NCBI RefSeq assembly: GCF_964355755.1 | Contig: NC_092678.1 | Coordinates: forward strand, 16,402,922 to 16,466,921 | Source of the DNA: Antedon mediterranea | Taxonomy: Eukaryota > Echinodermata > Crinoidea > Comatulida > Antedonidae | Reading direction: 5' to 3' | DNA: 64,000 nt | Shown: positions 50,972 to 61,171 of the stretch, piece by piece | Layout: each line of letters begins with the position of its first letter | How positions within the stretch are numbered: the stretch's first letter is position 1 | The notes under the pieces: model-generated | Database searches by the model: none | What the model saw: the letters and a program-made list of their open reading frames with translations, nothing else | What the model was told of the DNA's origin: nothing | Position numbers and translations under genes: made by a program

Positions 50972-51019
50972 ACAACAGGCAAAGAACATTAATTCTAATA
51001 TTAAATAAAATATACCAGT

Positions 51020-51185
51020 GATTTTGTATAACCGTTGTGATGATATTTTGTAAATTTGCGCAAAAATAACAAAGAACGACTACACAATAGAACAATCGCA
51101 ACAGAAGAGCTGACGACCGTGATTGGTCACAAAAGTACAAGCTTTTCGTGGGGCGAACCAAAGGCGGCTATAAAATACCGGGTAC
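51020..51185 (+). promoter_or_regulatory. Orphan H2A promoter, plus strand
   Basis: Reverse complement of the H2A promoters at 2385-2540 and 24985-25125: ATTGG site at 51122-51126, then CTATAAAA TATA box at 51168-51175 followed by TACCGGGTACT. No H2A follows; the match ends at about 51184 and unrelated DNA starts. With the H4 pseudogene at 37315 it keeps the H4-to-H2A order of a normal histone repeat, now inverted and split by 12.9 kb. Confidence 0.88.
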
Positions 51186-52510
51186 TAGGGTCTGTTTCTG
51201 CTGAAAAAAATAACAATAATTGATTTTTCCTAAGTACCACAAACCACAGAATTGACCGCGTTGCAACTGAAAATGTTCTCCGACGTTAATCGGTTCTGGT
51301 AATCACTTTTTAAAAATCACGTCATCCTTACCAACAGCGCAGTTCAAGTTATGGAAGGCCGATGAGAGTTGGTTTGTTTACATCATATCGTTGCCTAAAA
51401 CTTTCACATGTAGGATTAAAAATAAAAATATTGAACTCTTACGTAAAGCTATATTATTTGTAAAATAAACATCTATGCCTACTAGTCCGGTGGCAGGAGG
51501 GGGGAATCACCACCCGAAAGGGGACAAATTGCCATCCAACTTTTCTAGACCAGAATTTTCCGTGGATTACGAATATGGAAGGTAATCGATCAGGATAGGA
51601 AGCGTTTTCGAGATATAAGGGGTCAAAGTTCAAAATTGACCAATTACAACAATGTATTATGTATATGTATTATAACAAATTTATTGAATCACAATTTAAT
51701 CTTTTATTACATTTTTATGATTATGTGTCTATTCAATGACATTTTTTTTATGAAAAAAAAAATCCTTTGTGATTAAGGGTCAAATGTCAATATTGACCAA
51801 TCATAGAACGTACCTATAAAACGAAATAAAAACTAATATTTAACAAAAATTGGACATAAGGTCAATTTCATCAGTTGACATAAGGTCAAAGGTCAACATT
51901 TTAATACGCGTATTAGTTAACAAATAAATGCAAAGTTGTCCAAACTATGATATTGATAGTTTTACAAGTAATCAAATTATTTGATCAGTAAAGTTATGTT
52001 ATTTCATTATAATTTTTATTAATATAATTATAATGCTGTATTTAATCAAATCAGACTACGATCAAGATAGGAAATGAATAGAAAGAGATAATGGGTCAAA
52101 GATCAAAATTGACCAATTATAACATTGTATTATATACATATGTATTATAACCAATTTATTGAAGTTCAATTTGGTCTTTTAATACATTTGTATGGTTATA
52201 GGTATCTATCTATTCAGTCGCCTTATAAAATACTTTGCACTTAAAGGTAAAATGTCAATATTGACCAATCAAAATTTACAAAAAATACAATCTAAAAGAG
52301 ACAAAAGACAAATGTTATGTTTTATCATTCTGACATCAATCATACACAATCAAAAGAGCACATTCATCATTACACGAGTTGACATAGGTCAAAGGTCAAC
52401 ATTTGAACAAGCGGTATACTAAATAATGCAAAGTTATTCAAACTATGAGATCGATCGTTATTTGATCAGTGAAGTTATGGTATTTTTTCTAGTGCGCATT
52501 ATTTTAAATG
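51186..52510. repeat. AT-rich DNA with an imperfect ~470-bp direct repeat
   Basis: Blocks at 51640-51910 and 52110-52410 match in order (GACCAATTA, ACAATGTATTAT, ATACATTT, AGGTCAAAGGTCAACATTT). The phrase GATTACGAATATGG and the CGAGATATA word near 51570-51620 also occur in the arms of the fold-back element in gag, so a relative of that family may be here. No gene. Confidence 0.55.
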
Positions 52511-52702
52511 TATTAGTCCATGGCTGGAGGGGGTTACCGTGCACGCCACCCCCCCCCCCACAGTTAAACTTCTTTGGTATCATTTTCTTCCCACGGACAT
52601 ATAGAGTGAAAAAATCGATGTTAACAAGAAAAATATATAGTATTATCTTGGTACCATTGTGTAGCATACATCTTTTAAAATCTTATAAAATTTAAATAAA
52701 AT

Positions 52703-54189
52703 CTTAGAGTCTTAGAGATTTAATTCCCACGTTATTAGTAAAGCATAATGGGATAATAGAATACTTCAAGCTCATGAATGCTATTCCTATTGAATGGAAG
52801 GAAGTATTGGCACGACATAGATTAGAGAAAGAACAAGTTAATGTTGATATTAAAAATGAATTATTCAAATCAAATGTTAAAACAGGTTTTTATGATAAGT
52901 TTATATTTGAACTAAAGACAGTGCCAATCTCCCAAGTAAAATGGGAAGCAGAGTTTTTAAATAAGACTATGGTATGGAACAAAATATGGAATAATAAAGT
53001 CAAAGATATGAAACATATGGTAAAAGTTGCGCAATTCAATTTTAAACTTTTACATCGCATACTTGTTTGTAATAAAAGATTACATATTTGGAAATTGTCT
53101 AAAACTAATATTTGCGATAGATGTAAGAATGTGATAGAAAACGAAGAACATATGTTACTTAAGTGTAAAGTGATTAAGCCAGTTTGGAGGAAATTCAATA
53201 ATCTTATTGTTGAATGTTTTCCTAATGAAACGCCAATACATTGGTTTGATATAGTTACTGGTTCCAAAGATAAACTTGTAAATGAGCTAACATCTATCTT
53301 TACGTTTTGTATATACAAATCCCGCATAAGGCTTAGTTTATTAGATAACATGATGGGTAACGAATCAAAAAGTATCTTGAATATGTTTAAGTTTGAATTA
53401 AAAAATCTTATAGAAAATGAATACGCATGTAATCAGTATAAAGCAGTTATAAAATGGAATGATGTTAAAATTAAATTATTAGAATTCATAAAATAAGAAA
53501 AATATAAAACTAGTACAAGCTGTAGTGTAAAACTAACACCTAGACTTATACTAAAACTAATACATGATAGAAATAAATGTATTAGGGTAAAACATAGACT
53601 GAAACACACGGTCAAACATATAAGTAAACAAACTGGTAAATGTAAAGGGCCAACATAGTAAGAAAATAACTTTAAAGGAATAGAAATAGTGGAATGAAAC
53701 AAATGTTATACAAGGCCAAAACATAAAAAGTAGCATATAATGTGTTTATAATAACTAGATTAAACTGATTCGTAAATGTAAATAGGTATATTAATGTGTG
53801 TATGTGTGTATATATTTGTAACGGATGTAATATAAGGTCAAAAGAAATAAAGAAACAAATTGTGAGTACTGATTTAAGATATAATAAAAGAAACAGCTAC
53901 TTTTTAATACATTTCTTAATATAAAGTAAATTTAAATGATAAATAGTTGTACTTTTACTATAACTTGCAATAAACATAAAATGTACGTTTTTAAAGCATA
54001 ATTTTACTCCATCGATTTTATGTACATGTATAGATATAGTGCCTTTTTAGCTGTTATATTGCATTTTATTGTTCTTTATTTTTATAAAAATGTATGTATG
54101 TTATATAATATATATTTGTAAAAGGAATGAATAAATGTGGGTGACCCCCACGAAAGAGAAAGAAAAAAAAAAAAAAAAAAAAAAAATAA
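52703..54189 (+). mobile_element. 5'-truncated L1/Tx1-like LINE with poly(A)
   Basis: Exact TTAAATAAAAT target copies at 52692-52702 and 54190-54200. The element opens directly into a reading frame (52720-53496) that encodes the C-terminal end of a LINE ORF2, then a ~660-bp 3' UTR, then a poly(A) run (54163-54186). Target duplication, truncation and A-tail are the marks of target-primed reverse transcription. Confidence 0.92.
52720..53496 (+). pseudogene. LINE ORF2 C-terminal region (RT-associated zinc-binding domain)
   Basis: About 258 residues; the first ATG (52774) is not a true start. It has the pattern of the zinc-binding domain that follows LINE reverse transcriptases: QFNFKLLHRILVCNKRLHIW, then ICDRCKNVIENEEHMLLKC, giving C-X2-C...H...C. 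The polymerase and endonuclease parts are missing through 5' truncation, so it has no activity. Confidence 0.85.
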
Positions 54190-54552
54190 TTAAATAAAAT
54201 TAATCGGACGATTAGTATGGTCAGTAGAGGTCAAAAGGTCATTGACGTTTTTGCAAAATGCAAATTTTTCCCAAAATATAGATAAATTTCAATATCGTAT
54301 CTACAATTTTCAATATTTTTTATCTTAATTGTGTTTTACTTGTGCTTACTGACATATTGAATAAGAAAATATATGTTAACAAGATAAAAATTGCAGTTCA
54401 TTATACACAAATTATACACTATTATTGTTACCCCCTACCCCAAAAAATGTATTTTTATTGCAATTTTTAGCAATAAAAAATAACAATTTGTATATAATAA
54501 ACTGCAATTTTTATCTTGTTAACATATATTTTCTTATTCAATATGTCAGTAA

Positions 54553-54731
54553 AGCTTGGTTCCCACTAGAACGTAACGCAAGGACGTAAACGCAACGCAA
54601 GCGTTTTAACCAATGACGAACGAAGTTATAGACAGTTAGCAATCACAAGCGAATAAGCCATCGCTTGTGATTGGTCAATTTACTTGCGTTGCGTTACGTC
54701 CATGCGTTGTGTCGCTAGTGGGAACCACGCT
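54553..54731. mobile_element. 179-bp MITE with TAA target duplication
   Basis: Terminal inverted repeats AGCTTGGTTCCCACTAG and the complement of AGCGTGGTTCCCACTAG, flanked by TAA on both sides (54550-54552, 54732-54734). The opposite palindrome arm at about 54345 gives the empty site with a single TAA. The interior is itself a hairpin of CGCAACGCAAG-type sequence. A 3-bp TAA duplication fits PIF/Harbinger. Confidence 0.85.
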
Positions 54732-55479
54732 TAAGCACAAGTAAAACACAATTAAGATAAAAAATATTGAAAATTGTAGATACGATATTGAAATTTATCT
54801 ATATTTTGGGGAAAAATTTGCATTTTGCAAAAGGTCAATGACCTTTTGACCTCTGCTGACCTTAATAATGTTCCGATTAATTTTATTTAAATTTTAAAAG
54901 ATTTTAAAAGATGTATGCTACACAATGTTACTAAGATAATACTAATTAGATGTTGGATTCTTGGGTTATTAGGATAAATGTTACCCCCTACCCCAAAAAA
55001 TATTTGAAGATAAAACACTGATCATTACAAATGACGCAAGTGCATACAATGCATCCCTATATTTTTCTTGTTAACATCGATTTTTTCACTCTATATGTCC
55101 GTGGGAAGAAAATGATACCAAAGAAGTTTAACTGTGGGAGGAGGGGGGGGGGGGTGCACGGTAACCCCCTCCAGCCCATGGACTATATTATAATACTGTA
55201 AAATAAATAATAAAATTAATATTATGACTGTTAAAATGTTATGATGTTAACATGTTACGCTCACCTTCAATGATTTGCCACTACACAGTTGCATTTACTA
55301 GGGCTACAATATTCGTTTTTGGAAAATAAACTACTATTCATCAGAACCAGAGAATACCAATTCGTCCACAGGATAGGGCATAGGCAGATCCAGGTGGCCA
55401 AACTCAATCCACAACTCACTACACAGACAGACCACAATGTTTATATAGCCACAGATAGTTTGGCACATACACGAGAGAG

Positions 55480-56400
55480 TTGCTTGTACACAAAGGATTC
55501 TAAAATAACCCATATGGATTTGCCCGAATGAACCCTCTAAGGACCCTTTTGGAAACTCTATGTGGTGTAACTTAACTCTTCCCTGGTGGTGTGCTACATA
55601 ATGCCCTGTATTAGAAATTAATATGGGGTAAATAGTTCAGATGAACTATAGAATAAAACTAAATGCGCCAAGGGCCGACCTTCATGGACCTTTCGGGGTT
55701 CTCTATGTGGGGCTACAAGAGACCCTATATTGGAAACACTGTATGTGGGGTGAAAATGTGGGGTCATAGAGATATAATAAATATCCCTGTGCACCCTCGA
55801 TCATCCATAAGGAACATTTATGGATTTGCCCAAATTAACCCAAGGGGCGGTCATCCTCCATGGATGGACATTAAGCCCCATAATGGAAATATAATGGGTG
55901 ACGCTGTGGGTTCATATAGACAGGCGGGGTCCATGGAATAAAGCTGCCTGTGCACTCTCCATCCTTAAGGAACACTTACGGATTTGCCCAAATTAACCCA
56001 AAGGCCGGTCCTCCATGGACATTCAGTCCCATAATGGAAATATAAGTGGTGACAATGTGGGTTTACATAGACAGGCACATGGAATAAAGCTGCCTGTGCA
56101 CTCTCGATCCTTAAGGAACCCATATGGATTTTGCCTAAAATAAAACAGGTCATCTACTTAGACCCTTCTGTGGTTCTCTACTGTATGTTTAGTTCTACAT
56201 TTGGCCCCTGTATCGGATCAATGCATTTGGCTACATTTAAGTTACTATGTTAGAAATATATCGGGTAACTGAAACTGTTGGTTCCAAGATTAAGCTATGG
56301 GAAAAGCTTGTCTGTGCACCCTCAATCCTTTTAAAAGGAACCCATATGGATTTGCCAAAATGAACTAAGGGTACTTCTGGATTCTCTATGAGCCGTACAT
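55480..56400. repeat. Degenerate tandem repeat (~150-250-bp period)
   Basis: Ordered words recur four to five times: CTGTGCAC(C/T)CTC, ATCCTTAAGGAAC, ATATGGATTTGCCC, AATTAACCCAA, CATGGAATAAAGCTG and TTCTCTATG. Open frames at 55289-55531 and 55663-55941 are products of the repeat, not genes. Confidence 0.75.
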
Positions 56401-57964
56401 TCCGTTTATTGGAGATACATGGATACCTGAATGAAGTTGCTCAAATGTTTCTGAAAGACATTGTACTGTTAGTAGTAGTAGTAGTAGTATTCCCCTTCCA
56501 CACCTCTTTGAATGAAATCAGGCCCGATAGGCTCTTATGTACAGAATTTCAAAGGTCAAAGTTGCTAAAAATGGGGTTTCCAGTCAATTTTACAAAGAAA
56601 GTTCTGTTAGAGCTAATATAAATATTACATGCAAACATCATTAGCCTGGACTGGGAGGGATGTAACGGTGTACTTGTAACGCAGAATCCTGGAGTCTCTC
56701 GGTATAATTCTCCCCCACAAAATAAAGAAAAATTCGGTTAAAACATGCAATGGATTGAGTTATTTCATTTTTCGCCGTTTCTGCTGCCCAAAAATAATCG
56801 ATTAAAAAATAATCGGTTAATAATCGACTATTTCTGCTCAGCAGAAACAGGCCCAATGTAATAGTTTCATGCTGTTTTGTTGATATAAGTTTACGGTACA
56901 CCACGTATGTTAATTATGAAAAGAATTGTTGAGTTTCTCGACGTTTTGATCAATATGCTTTGATCGTCCTCAGTGTTTGCTTACATAAACATCTACAGCA
57001 TCATGTTTTTATAGCCATGTCAGTTTTGTTGTTAAAGATTAAAATATGCACGCGCATGTATGTGTATTATATATGTACATAATAGAAAAATACGACTACA
57101 ATGACTGTTTTTTCGACAACTTTATTTAAGCGTTAAATTACGTTTACATTGTAACTAAGATACAGTTGAAATAAACAATTTAAGTTACCTAGATACAGTG
57201 CGTAATCATCTCCTTCAATTCACTACACCATTTAACAATTAGCAATAATAAAATACTTATTTAAACACGGTAAGTTTTTATCTTTTCGTTAAATTAAAAT
57301 TCGATGATTTAGAAGATGACATAGGCCGTAGCACGTTAGGTCAATACGTTTCTAATATTGTGAACTACTGTAGTGACGTTACTAAAATATAGGCTGTGGC
57401 ACAATTACAGACTTAGTTTAGTCTTCGGCCAACTAAAAAAGCACCGAATTTGACCTGTACTCGATCAAAGATATGCTTATATATCTACTAATAAAGTACT
57501 CACTCAATTCAACCATACGCTGGATTGTGCAAATTCTTACCGAACATCATAAGACATAACGTGAAATAAAATTTAAGCCATTTACATATTAGGCCTTGTA
57601 TATATATATCTTGTTTAAGCAATTATATCAGCGCCAGACTGAACACATATCGGACGACGTATGCCTATCATGATTAAGAAGAATAAATTGACGTTGAAAA
57701 TATGTTTACAAAGCGCCCTTCGCTAATAATTGATCTCCTGACCCCTGACCAACGTACGAGATAACTAGCAATGGTTTTTGAACGTCAAGGATACAGTCTG
57801 ATAAAGATACATATTACAGTTTGATACACGCATGCGCAATAAGTGACTTTAACTATGTAGGAACGTGTAGATTATCTTGGTTTTTATTTAGAATAAAAGT
57901 GCTTTGTTCTGCTACACTGATAACTATATTATTTCATTCGAATGATTTACAATATTAAGCAAAT
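56401..57964. other. Intergenic DNA, no gene seen
   Basis: AT-rich. At 56830-56855 a sequence ending AGCAGAAACAGGCCC mirrors GGGTCTGTTTCTGCTG at 51187-51202, possibly end repeats of one degraded element. A (GTA)n run lies near 56472. Confidence 0.45.
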
Positions 57965-59750
57965 TATAATTACTAGATGGTACGCTCGCTTCGCTCGCGT
58001 ACCATCTAGGTCGTGACCACAGATGGTTCTCGAATACATAATAATTTCAGCGTTAAAAAACTGGCGATTTCAAATATATGTACCGCAGGACAATAATACA
58101 TGTCGTTTACAGCCTACAGGAACGAATAAATAGACACTGTAATTTATGTACTCAACTAAAATTAGCACCATGGGAATTACTTCCGAAAGAGAAACTTGTC
58201 ACAAAATGAGACCAATTGTTTAAGTCAAATTTAAACTAACTTGATTTGTGTTTTGTATGTAACATTAGGGTTGAGGGATGGGGAAGAGGATGGGTGCAAA
58301 GAGGAACAATTTTTAAATATTATTCTTTATCCATTTAGTAACGAAATATTAATTGAACTTATTCAACCTTATGTTCCTAAGCGGTCTCTGAGATCTAGAT
58401 CTGAGTCTCTTCTTGCCCATATATTTCATCCATCCACTAAGTTTTATGGAAATCGTTCATTTTCTTCGGCATCCGTTTTTCTATGGAATGCGTTGCCTAT
58501 TGAAATCCTTCAGGCTACTTCCACCAGTGCAGTGTCTTCAAATCTCTCCTCAAAACCCACTTTTTAATTTGTAAATTTCTAAATTGTTCTGTCTTTGTAA
58601 AGCGCATTGAGGCTTTCAGCATAATGCGCTATATCAAGTACCAGTTATTATTATTATTATTATTATTATTGTTTTCATGTTTTACAAATAATATACCACT
58701 AAACACAGTAAAACATTGCGATGTAATACTTTGTTGAAACTATCACCGTCCTAGTCGATTGAAATAGTACAGTAGCCCCTACATGTAACGATACATCACT
58801 ACGACGTGTATATGTTTATATAATGTAAAACAATTTGTAAAAACCACCTCTATTCGGGGAAAATCATAAATTCGATTTAATCGTCAATAAATATTAAATT
58901 ATCTAAATCAACTTAATTAGTAGGCCTAATTGTTTTCAATTGTTTCCTAGAGCCAATTCATACTTAAGTTGGTTCCTACTCTACCCACAAAAGTTGTTCT
59001 GCGTTTAGGGCATGTGATGTACCGTAGGCCTATCCTCTACTGGTTTTACAACGCTACTCATGCCAGTGAGGGAAGGGTGATGATGTGGGTGGTTTAACTG
59101 CAATAATAAAGATTTATACATAATATACGGCGAGTGAAAACGCTAGCTCTTTATCCGTTTAAAAAAAAATTTATATCCAACCTCTGCAGCAGAGATTGAA
59201 AAAAAAATGGATCGAATTTCTGTTATGAGTATACAGTACTTGCCTTTACGACGCCTGAGGGAATAGACACTTGTGGAACAGAGATTGGAATGTTCCATTC
59301 ATCGCAAATCAATACATTTGTATAAACGTATATTAAATCTATCAAAATAGTATTTTTAAAGAAAATCGGCATGTCTTCAACATTATGATGCTGTACTCGA
59401 GCTGTTCAACCGGTTTTCAGCCATTAAAAACAATTATCGTAGGAGGAGATAGAAAAATGCGAAGCATCCTCGTATTATCGTCTGCGGGTTATTTTCAAGA
59501 CGGACATCCATTAGACAGTGTATACCACGATCGAAAAACACCCCTATTTGGGGCAAATCGTTGAACCTAAATTCGTTTTAATCGTCAATAACTAATTATC
59601 GAACTCAATTTAATTAGTAAACAGGGTTACATCAGGCGGTTAAAATTAGTACCGAAAGTACGAACCAACTTTATATACCATCGAGTAAACATTCTAGAAA
59701 TAACGCGCGATTTACTGAATTTTGCCCTTACGTAAATTTATATATAGATT
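57965..59750. repeat. Inverted duplicate of the H4-H1 spacer, with a LINE fragment inserted
   Basis: Reverse complement of about 4590-5810: it begins with the CTAGATGGTACGC hairpin (57974-58010) and continues to CTTACGTAAATTTATATATA near 59730. H4 would be expected beyond 59750 but is absent. Small insertions and one LINE 3' end (58275-58680) interrupt it. Confidence 0.85.
58275..58680 (+). mobile_element. CR1/L2-type LINE 3' end with (ATT)n tail
   Basis: The open part (to the stop at 58567) encodes the C-terminal motif of CR1/L2-like reverse transcriptases: YVPKRSLRSRSESLL, FYGNRSFSSASVFLWNALPI and a final SSNLSSKPTF. A short 3' UTR with AAAGCGCATTGAGGCTTT and GCGCTATATCAAGTACC precedes an (ATT)n run (58645-58670), the typical end of this group. 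The rest of the element is missing. Confidence 0.85.
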
Positions 59751-60442
59751 TTAGTAAAAACAATTATAAAATGTCATTATACGTAAGATAAATAACAATA
59801 GCTGTACTGTAATTACAATAATAAATAGTAAGCAGTGCCACCAGTGGCCCGGCATTTCGTAACACGATTTTATATATGTATGAAACGTCATGCGTGACAA
59901 AAACATAATATTTTATTATTATTAGGCCGAATCGCGATTAATAGTACTACACTAGGTCGAAACATTCAAAATATTTAAGAACAATCAAAAATGATTTACT
60001 CATGTGAAAACAAAATTGAATTTTGAATAATTTACAGCAATACTTTCCGATACGCAATGTAAATACCAAACATATTACAATTAAAACAATTAAGTATGAA
60101 TTGAAAATATTTTCTATGTAAATTTCAAGGTTACATTTTCGATTGAATATAAAAACCACAATAGGAAGGAAATCTATAGTTGCATAATATTTGCGAAAGT
60201 TGAATATGACTGAAATGTCATGATTTAGCAGCAGTCTTTTTTCATTTTCAAAACTCCATTATACTTCAGGCCACTGTCATCATCTGTTGAAAAGATAGAA
60301 ATATGTTAAATGAGCACAGTGGCATAAAACCTAATCATCATTATCACAAAAGTATATTATTGCCAGTTAATTAGTTGATTTCGTATGACGTAGAACTGGT
60401 TATTTCGTTCTTTTCAATGGTCAGCGCATTTTTACCATTTAA
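59751..60442. other. Intergenic DNA right of the inverted spacer
   Basis: No gene or element recognised; the minus-strand open frame at 59947-60159 shows no family features. Confidence 0.5.
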
Positions 60443-60814
60443 GGTCCATTTACACTAAGGCGATAACGATCGACGATAAATAGGTAAACATACATTTTTT
60501 TTTAAATAAAACAAAAGAAATTAGGGGTTTCGTTCTAGAACTATAGGATAATCATTTATACTGTATTTTATAAAAACATTTTTTTAAAATCTAATCAAAT
60601 GACGTCATGATCAATAAAACAATAAAATCGTTATATTGTCACGATATTATTGCTCTTACTAATCATAACGTCATTTGATTGGACATGTGGAATTATTATT
60701 GTCATCAAAGGCAGCATAGATGAAAATCCTATAGTTTAATTCTTTTGATTTAGGTATGAAAAATGCATATTTATCTTTTTCGTCGATCATTATCGCCTTA
60801 GTGTAAATGGGCTT
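60443..60814. mobile_element. 372-bp MITE with TTAA target duplication
   Basis: Inverted ends share CCATTTACACTAAGGCGATA (about 60446 onward) with the reverse complement near 60790-60811. Inverted similarity covers about 45 bases. TTAA lies at 60439-60442 and 60815-60818. TTAA targets are used by piggyBac and Kolobok; which one is not resolved. No coding sequence. Confidence 0.82.
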
Positions 60815-60902
60815 TTAAGATTGTGGCACTTAAAAAAACACACTAAAGGAAAGACAGGTAGCTCAAGTTTGACCAATCACAAGCGACAGTTCAGATGAGG
60901 CG

Positions 60903-61171
60903 TCAAATTACTCGCATTGGACGACCGTGACAGTGAGAGTCGGAGCTAAATAATGATATAAACTCACACAGCCAGTTGCCCTCACTAGTTCCAGCCGTCT
61001 TGAAGTCCGGCAAACTTTTTGTCAAAGAGTCCCAGGCGTCTTTACTGATAAACACCCACGTTGCACCATGATCTTTACTGCGCATGTAACTGCGCATGTC
61101 CATGTGAAGGCCATAGATAAGTCCTGTAAGCTGGTCAGATCCAATGACATTGTGTACGTTCATTGGTAGAG
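60903..61171 (-). CDS. Lectin-gene exon 6 (last)
   Basis: Acceptor ...AATAG at 61172-61173. It encodes the C-terminus, including GSDQLTGLIYGLHMDMRSYM and KDHGATWVFISKDAWDSLTK, ending RPMRVI-stop. No transmembrane segment is seen. Domain unrecognised. Confidence 0.8.

Larger units (their letters stand above)
52511..55186. mobile_element. Palindromic element with nested LINE and nested MITE
   Basis: The outer arms start AGTCCATGGCTGG (about 52511) and end CCAGCCCATGGACT (about 55186). The inverted match continues inward, including C/G runs, CACGGACATATAGAGTGAAA and TTGTTAACAT, to a centre near 54480. The left arm is split by a LINE (52703-54189), the right arm by a 179-bp MITE (54553-54731). 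Removing both would leave a ~1-kb hairpin element. Confidence 0.85.

Noticed and set aside
55289-55941. Two plus-strand open frames of 80-92 residues
   Set aside because: They lie in the degenerate tandem repeat and share its period.
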